Positions 13,679-17,713 of a stretch of 17,713 bases of DNA are shown here, piece after piece. The notes below the pieces were generated by a model, which was given only the letters and a program-made list of their open reading frames with translations, was not told the DNA's origin and ran no database searches. Position 1 is the stretch's first letter. Every line of letters begins with the position of its first letter. Source of the stretch: an uncultured Akkermansia sp. (GTDB taxonomy: Bacteria; Verrucomicrobiota; Verrucomicrobiia; Verrucomicrobiales; Akkermansiaceae); the NCBI GenBank assembly GCA_904502165.1, contig CAJGDB010000031.1, positions 1 to 17,713 of the forward strand. The letters are read 5' to 3'. The position numbers and the translations under genes are program-made.

Positions 13679-14328
13679 TACTTCATGGAGGCAATGGCTG
13701 CAGCCATATCAGGAGCCTTGAACGTGGAAGAGCCTGCCACCAGACAATCTGCACCGGCTTCGGCGCAGAGCGGAGCCTGGGTAGCGCCGATACCACCATC
13801 CATCTGAATGATGAAGTTGAGCCCCTGTTCCTTGCGGGCGGCATCCAGCACGCGCACCTTGTCCAGCACTTCGCCCATGAAGCTCTGCCCGCCGAAACCG
13901 GGTACCACGCTCATGACCAGCACCATATCCAGCTCGCCTATGTAGGGCAGCACTTTTTCCACCGGGGTGGCGGGGTTGACTGCCAGGCCAGCGTGGATGC
14001 CGGCGGCGCGGATGGCAGCCAGCGTGGCGTGAAGGTCAACAGCGCCCTCTCGTTCCACATGGATGGTAATCATGTTCATGCCCGCTTTCACAAAGCGGGG
14101 CAGGTAGTGGTCCGGCGCGTCAATCATGAGGTGTGCATCCAGGTACGCCTCTGCCGGCACAGCAGAGCGGATGGCGGCGCAGATATCCGGGCCGAAGGAG
14201 ATGTTGTCCACAAAGGAACCATCCATCACATCCAGGTGCAGCCAGTCGGCCCCGGCTTCGAGGGCTCGGTTAGCTTCTTCACCGATGCGGCGGAAATCAC
14301 AGGCAAGCATGGAAGGGGCAATCAGCAT
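13678..14328 (-). CDS. rpe: Ribulose-phosphate 3-epimerase
   Basis: This cytoplasmic TIM-barrel enzyme interconverts ribulose 5-phosphate and xylulose 5-phosphate in the pentose phosphate pathway. The 216-residue product is of normal length. Motifs in order are IAPSMLACDF (3-12), HLDVMDGSFV with the catalytic Asp and metal-binding His/Asp (31-40), DAHLMI with metal His (64-69), VVPGFGGQSF (about 141-150), the second catalytic Asp in MDGGIG (about 176-181), and VAGSS near the phosphate site. A promoter ends six bases before the ATG, so the mRNA is predicted to be leaderless. It is coupled to the VC0807-like gene downstream. Confidence 0.97.
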   Translation of the reverse strand: MLIAPSMLACDFRRIGEEANRALEAGADWLHLDVMDGSFVDNISFGPDICAAIRSAVPAEAYLDAHLMIDAPDHYLPRFVKAGMNMITIHVEREGAVDLHATLAAIRAAGIHAGLAVNPATPVEKVLPYIGELDMVLVMSVVPGFGGQSFMGEVLDKVRVLDAARKEQGLNFIIQMDGGIGATQAPLCAEAGADCLVAGSSTFKAPDMAAAIASMK

Positions 14329-14334
14329 GGCCTT

Positions 14335-14363
14335 ATTCTAGAACCCCTTTGTTAAGAATGCAA
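14335..14363 (-). promoter_or_regulatory. rpe promoter with leaderless start
   Basis: On the minus strand TTGCAT (14358-14363), 17 bases and TAGAAT (14335-14340) are followed by AAGGCC and the rpe ATG. The expected transcription start falls on or next to the start codon. Confidence 0.6.
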
Positions 14364-14387
14364 GGATAATTCTTTCCCGTATAAAGA

Positions 14388-14417
14388 ACACCGGAGATGG
14401 GTGAGCATCTCCGGTGT
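14388..14417 (-). terminator. Hairpin terminator after the DUF3472 gene
   Basis: ACACCGGAGATG (14388-14399) pairs perfectly with CATCTCCGGTGT (14406-14417) around a six-base loop. On the minus strand it lies 25 bases after the stop and is followed by TTCTTTAT. Confidence 0.7.
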
Positions 14418-14442
14418 GTAAAATGACTGTGGAAGCAGAGAA

Positions 14443-15402
14443 TCAGTCCTTGTATTCAATAACCTCCAGTTTGGGGCGCTGGATGAGTTTCATGATGTCC
14501 TCTCCCGGGGTGGAAACTGCCGCAGGAGCCTGGGGCAGGGGACGAGTGCTGAATACTGGGAAATCAGCCTCTTCCTTAATGGTGCCGCCGGTAGCCAGGG
14601 AATAGTAACCGCGCTCCGGGTTGAAACGGCAGTTGATTTCCTTGAGCGGGTTGCCGTCGCGGGTGAAGCGGAACTCCGTGGCAGTATGCCACTGCTTGCC
14701 ATCCCAGCGCAGGGCCGGGCCGAAAGTGGCGCGGCGTTCAAAGCTCTTGGAAACAACATCGCGCTTGAAGTCCTCTACAAAACCGCATCCGCCGCCAAGC
14801 CCGCGGCGCAGCGCCTGGATGCGCCAGCAGCTCATCAGCATCCACTTGTTTTCGGCCGGGTCAAAGATATAGCCTGCAATCTGGCGGAACTCAGGGCCAT
14901 CCTCATGCTCCACCACCAGAGTCTTGATGACATCTCCTTCCTTCCAGTTGAAGGGGCGCATGGAATTGCCGCCGGTGCCTTCGCCACCAAACCGGCGGGT
15001 GGTTACTTTTTCTCCCTTCTGGATGAGTTTGGCGCGTTCTTCCTCAGGTGCGGCATTGGGGTTGTCTCCGGAATCTTTGGCATCCCAGATGGAGAAGATG
15101 GCGACACGTACGGGGTTGCCATTCTCATCCTTATGCCCCAGTTCCTGCACGCCGATGTAGCCGCAACTAAAGTTGTTGCAGGCAAAGTAGGTGCCGGGGG
15201 CACTCTTTTCAATCACGGCTTCCTGGTAGGCGGCAGTGTGGGCCGGAATGGCGGGACCATAGCCCAGGTGTACGGACGCGCACTGGCGCTTGGCCATGTT
15301 TTCCGGCAGCCAGTAATCCGAGTAGCGGTCGGCCTGGGCCTCCTGCGTGCAGCATGCAGCGAGAGCCACCAGACCCGTCATCAGGGTGTAGATGCGTTTC
15401 AT
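14443..15402 (-). CDS. Secreted DUF3472 family protein
   Basis: The protein has 319 residues from ATG 15402. It starts with a signal peptide (MKRIYTLMTGLVALAACC), where AACC suggests a possible lipoprotein cysteine at about residue 17-18, so it is exported or anchored. The mature part matches DUF3472: CASVHLGYG, then APGTYFACNNFSCGYIGVQE, VAIFSIWDAKDSGDN, RRFGGEGTGGNSMRPFNWKE, and GGGCGFVEDF. The function of the family is not established; members are common in gut and marine Verrucomicrobiota and Bacteroidetes beside carbohydrate-active genes, but none is adjacent here. An in-frame ATG at 15420 lies outside the predicted transcript. Confidence 0.8.
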   Translation of the reverse strand: MKRIYTLMTGLVALAACCTQEAQADRYSDYWLPENMAKRQCASVHLGYGPAIPAHTAAYQEAVIEKSAPGTYFACNNFSCGYIGVQELGHKDENGNPVRVAIFSIWDAKDSGDNPNAAPEEERAKLIQKGEKVTTRRFGGEGTGGNSMRPFNWKEGDVIKTLVVEHEDGPEFRQIAGYIFDPAENKWMLMSCWRIQALRRGLGGGCGFVEDFKRDVVSKSFERRATFGPALRWDGKQWHTATEFRFTRDGNPLKEINCRFNPERGYYSLATGGTIKEEADFPVFSTRPLPQAPAAVSTPGEDIMKLIQRPKLEVIEYKD

Positions 15403-15410
15403 CGGAGCTG

Positions 15411-15439
15411 ATTCTACCATGAATTTCTGCCGGATTCAA
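15411..15439 (-). promoter_or_regulatory. DUF3472 gene promoter
   Basis: On the minus strand TTGAAT (15434-15439), 17 bases and TAGAAT (15411-15416) are followed by eight bases and the ATG at 15402. It is divergent from the ahcY promoter in a 100-base gap. Confidence 0.55.
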
Positions 15440-15463
15440 GCTAAAAGGCCTGGTGGATTAGCA

Positions 15464-15492
15464 TTGACTCTGCGGGGGATTCGCGGTAAACT
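15464..15492 (+). promoter_or_regulatory. ahcY promoter
   Basis: TTGACT (15464-15469), a 17-base spacer and TAAACT (15487-15492) each match consensus at five of six bases. The ATG follows after ten bases, so the leader would be about 3-4 bases. Confidence 0.6.
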
Positions 15493-15502
15493 CGCCGCCG
15501 TC

Positions 15503-16915
15503 ATGACTTACACAGCAGATTACAAGGTAGCCGATATTACCCTGAAGGATTGGGGACGCAAGGAAATTGCCGTTTCGGAATACGAGATGCCGGGCCTCAT
15601 GGCCTGCCGCGAAAAATACGGCGAGCAGAAGCCGCTGGCCGGGGTGCGTATCACTGGTTCTCTGCACATGACGATTCAGACGGCTGTGCTTATTGAGACG
15701 CTGGTGGCACTGGGTGCCGAGGTGCGCTGGGCAAGCTGCAACATTTTCTCCACCCAGGACCACGCTGCTGCCGCTATTGCGGCCACGGGGGTGCCGGTGT
15801 TTGCCTGGAAGGGTGAGACGCTCACGGAATACTGGGATTGCACTTGGGCGGCGCTGTGCCACCGCGATGGCCTGGGCCCGCAGCTGGTGGTGGATGATGG
15901 CGGCGATGTGACGCTGCTGCTGCACCGCGGTTATGAGATGGAGGAAGGGTCTGATTGGGTGAATACTCCCTCAGAGAGCGAGGAGGAGGGTGTCATCAAG
16001 ACTCTGCTCAAGCGCATTGCTGCCGAGCAGCCGGGCGTGTTCCACCGCTGGATGCCGGAGTGGAAGGGTGTTTCCGAGGAGACGACCACGGGTGTACACC
16101 GCCTCTACCAGATGGAGCGCGAGGGTCGCCTGCTGGTGCCGGCTATCAATGTGAATGATTCGGTGACCAAGAGTAAATTTGACAACTTGTACGGCTGCCG
16201 CGAGAGCCTGACGGACGGCATCAAGCGCGCCACGGACGTGATGATTGCCGGCAAGGTGGCGGTTATCTGCGGCTATGGTGATGTGGGCAAGGGCTGCGCC
16301 CAGGCTCTGCGCGGGCTGGGAGCCCAGGTGATTGTGACCGAAGTGGACCCCATCTGCGCTCTGCAGGCTGCCATGGAGGGCTATCGCGTGCTTACAGTGG
16401 AGGATACGCTCGGTATGGCCGATATCTATGTGACCACCACGGGTAACTGCGATATCATTACCCTGGAGCACATGGAGAAGATTAAGGACCAGGCCATTGT
16501 CTGCAATATCGGCCACTTTGACAACGAAATTCAGGTGGCCCGCCTGCAGGCGTATCCCGGCATCGTCTGCACGAATATCAAGCCGCAGGTGGATAAGTAC
16601 ACCTTCCCGGATGGCCACAGTCTCTACCTGCTGGCTGAGGGCCGCCTGGTGAACCTGGGCTGCGCTACGGGGCATGCTTCCTTTGTGATGAGCAACAGCT
16701 TCACCAACCAGGTGCTGGCTCAGATTGCCCTCTGGCAGGACCGCGAGACTGCTACGCCCTCTGTAACCGTACTGCCCAAGAAGCTCGACGAAGAGGTGGC
16801 TCGTCTGCACCTGGCCAAGCTGGGCGTGCGCCTGACCACTCTCACCCAGAAGCAGGCAGACTACATCGGCGTGCCGGTGGAAGGACCATATAAGGCAGAA
16901 GCGTACAGGTATTGA
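15503..16915 (+). CDS. ahcY: Adenosylhomocysteinase
   Basis: This cytoplasmic NAD-dependent enzyme splits S-adenosylhomocysteine to adenosine and homocysteine and removes the product inhibitor of methyltransferases. The 470-residue length is typical. Motifs include GSLHMTIQTAVLIETL at 52-67, NIFSTQDHAAAAIA at 80-93, NVNDSVTKSKFDNLYG with the catalytic Lys and Asp at 216-231, the NAD site GYGDVGKG at 257-264, NIGHFDNEI, and the C-terminal PVEGPYKAEAYRY that completes the partner's NAD site. The ATG at 15503 was chosen because it begins the family homology and sits just after the promoter. The TGA stop lies in the first unit of a heptamer array. Confidence 0.98.
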   Translation: MTYTADYKVADITLKDWGRKEIAVSEYEMPGLMACREKYGEQKPLAGVRITGSLHMTIQTAVLIETLVALGAEVRWASCNIFSTQDHAAAAIAATGVPVFAWKGETLTEYWDCTWAALCHRDGLGPQLVVDDGGDVTLLLHRGYEMEEGSDWVNTPSESEEEGVIKTLLKRIAAEQPGVFHRWMPEWKGVSEETTTGVHRLYQMEREGRLLVPAINVNDSVTKSKFDNLYGCRESLTDGIKRATDVMIAGKVAVICGYGDVGKGCAQALRGLGAQVIVTEVDPICALQAAMEGYRVLTVEDTLGMADIYVTTTGNCDIITLEHMEKIKDQAIVCNIGHFDNEIQVARLQAYPGIVCTNIKPQVDKYTFPDGHSLYLLAEGRLVNLGCATGHASFVMSNSFTNQVLAQIALWQDRETATPSVTVLPKKLDEEVARLHLAKLGVRLTTLTQKQADYIGVPVEGPYKAEAYRY

Positions 16916-16952
16916 CGATTGACAATTGACGATTGACTATTGATTATTGGTA
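16911..16952 (+). repeat. Heptamer array, left flank of the four-helix cassette
   Basis: Units ATTGACG, ATTGACA, ATTGACG, ATTGACT, ATTGATT and ATTGGTA run in register. Because the period is 7, the repeated TGA falls in all three plus frames. It is inverted relative to the array at 17323. Confidence 0.85.
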
Positions 16953-17338
16953 TGGATGCGCGGGAATTGCGAGAACGGACACTGGAGTTCGGGCTGCGTA
17001 TCGTTCGTCTGTGTCAATATCTGCAGGGGCATCCTGTGGCCGAGGTGCTGGGCAAGCAGTTGCTGCGATGCGGTACCTCGGTCGGGGCTAATTACCGGGC
17101 TGCTAGTCTGGCCAAGAGTTCTGCGGATTTCGTCTCGAAAATCAAGATATGCGAGGAAGAAGCAGATGAATCCATCTATTGGCTGGAGCTGCTGATGCGT
17201 TCTGGTGAGGTGGATGCCGCTCGCCTGAAGCCCTTGCAGGATGAGGCTGCAGAGCTACGCAATATCATGTCCGCTAGTGCTATTACTGCTCGCAAGAACT
17301 TAAAACAAGAGAAACATAAATCACCCAATGGTCAATAG
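16952..17338 (+). CDS. Four-helix-bundle (S23 / 23S rRNA IVS-type) protein
   Basis: The 128-residue protein matches the family of small four-helix-bundle proteins first found in 23S rRNA intervening sequences. LEFGLRIVRLCQYL forms helix 1, LGKQLLRCGTSVGANYRAA at about 34-52 is the signature, KSSADFVSKIKICEEEADESIYWLELL is helix 3, and the last helix runs to about 115 with a lysine-rich tail. Related proteins include the Avd accessory protein of diversity-generating retroelements. The true role of stand-alone copies is unknown. ATG 16952 begins right at the end of the left array, and the last five codons with the TAG lie in the right array. It lies between ahcY and folC, which suggests a mobile cassette. 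Confidence 0.85.
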   Translation: MDARELRERTLEFGLRIVRLCQYLQGHPVAEVLGKQLLRCGTSVGANYRAASLAKSSADFVSKIKICEEEADESIYWLELLMRSGEVDAARLKPLQDEAAELRNIMSASAITARKNLKQEKHKSPNGQ

Positions 17339-17357
17339 TCAATTGTCATTAGTCAAT
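17323..17357 (-). repeat. Heptamer array, right flank of the four-helix cassette
   Basis: On the minus strand the units read ATTGACT, AATGACA, ATTGACT, ATTGACC, ATTGGGT. A 23-base stretch matches the left array in inverted orientation with two mismatches. Confidence 0.85.
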
Positions 17358-17713
17358 GCCCTTGATTGGTTATACTCGACGCAGGCTTTCGGCATCAAGC
17401 TGGGGCTGGAGGGGGTGACTCGTCTGCTCTCGGCCTGCGGTGTGCTGTATCCCCGGGCGCAGGTCATTCACGTGGCCGGCACGAATGGCAAGGGCAGCAC
17501 CTGCGCGTTCTGCGAGAGCGTGGCACGCGCTGCCGGGTACAAGACCGGTTTGTTCACCTCGCCGCATCTGGTGGAGTTCAGTGAGCGCATTCGTGTGAAC
17601 GGGGTGAATATTCCGGATGCGGATGCCGCCCGCCTCATCGGCAAGGTGCGTGAGGTGGTGAAAGACTGGGACCCGTGCCCGACCTTCTTTGAGCTGGTGC
17701 TGGCGGTGGCCAT
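17328..17713 (+). CDS. folC: Folylpolyglutamate synthase / dihydrofolate synthase, 5' part
   Basis: The gene runs off the right end; 128 codons are visible. The product adds glutamate to folates (and dihydropteroate in bifunctional forms) using ATP. Visible are ALDWLYSTQAFGIKLGLEGV, the P-loop HVAGTNGKGST at about 46-56, and TGLFTSPHLVEFSERIRVNG, all standard FolC landmarks. ATG 17328 is the only ATG in frame before the conserved region; it lies in the right heptamer array and overlaps the end of the four-helix gene by 11 bases. The first ten residues (MVNSQLSLVN) are therefore repeat-encoded. A TTG at 17343 is an alternative. Confidence 0.93.
   Translation, partial: MVNSQLSLVNALDWLYSTQAFGIKLGLEGVTRLLSACGVLYPRAQVIHVAGTNGKGSTCAFCESVARAAGYKTGLFTSPHLVEFSERIRVNGVNIPDADAARLIGKVREVVKDWDPCPTFFELVLAVA

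Noticed and set aside
15971..16810. 279-residue open frame antisense to ahcY
   Set aside because: It is a mirror of the highly conserved ahcY coding strand, and its composition is low-complexity and His/Leu-rich.
16911..17357. CRISPR-like reading of the heptamer arrays
   Set aside because: Units are seven bases with no spacers, and no cas genes are present.

Overview
The window looks like a high-GC Verrucomicrobiota chromosome, most likely close to Akkermansia. That rests on a one-chain SecDF, a secreted DUF3472 protein, a VC0807-type membrane protein, a full-length M16 peptidase and an S23/four-helix-bundle cassette. The genus is an inference from gene content. Most of the sequence is ordinary core genome with compact intergenic gaps. 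Two short accessory insertions and one probable phage relic stand out.

Layout. Positions 1-541 (+) hold the 3' part of an unrecognised gene whose frame appears to shift near 160-180. After a pair of hairpins, four minus-strand genes follow, read from 5149 down to 708: secDF, a membrane-anchored CbiX-like protein, a YggU/DUF167 protein and the long-form ribosome hibernation factor hpf. Next come an orphan phage virion-like gene (+, 5338-5862) and a convergent ribbon-helix-helix gene (-). A double-length M16 metallopeptidase lies on the minus strand at 6026-8527. Positions 8627-11906 are an AT-rich island carrying a GtrB-like GT2 glycosyltransferase and a GT-C-like DUF6056 membrane protein. It sits between two copies of the start of an AEC transporter gene; the full AEC gene is at 11907-12899 (+). 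Then, on the minus strand, come a VC0807-like membrane protein coupled to rpe, and a secreted DUF3472 protein. Finally, on the plus strand, come ahcY, a four-helix-bundle gene between inverted heptamer arrays, and the start of folC, which is cut by the window end.

How the genes work together. Most genes are independent housekeeping functions: protein export, ribosome hibernation, pentose phosphate epimerisation, the S-adenosylhomocysteine cycle and folate polyglutamylation. The GT2 and DUF6056 genes make sense as a pair. The first would charge a polyprenyl-phosphate carrier with a sugar, and the second would transfer that sugar outside the membrane to a surface glycan.

Expression pattern. 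Several native genes (rpe, ahcY, DUF3472, M16, and probably the phage-like and RHH genes) show a -35-like TTGnnn, exactly 17 bases, a -10-like hexamer, and then the ATG only 6-10 bases later. Transcripts from these would be leaderless or nearly so. The island gene at 9038 instead has a clear Shine-Dalgarno site and a long leader, another sign of a different origin. Two of the junctions of accessory DNA (the 3' end of the island and both sides of the four-helix cassette) carry tandem arrays of 7-base units. No rRNA, tRNA, CRISPR array or recognisable transposase was seen.
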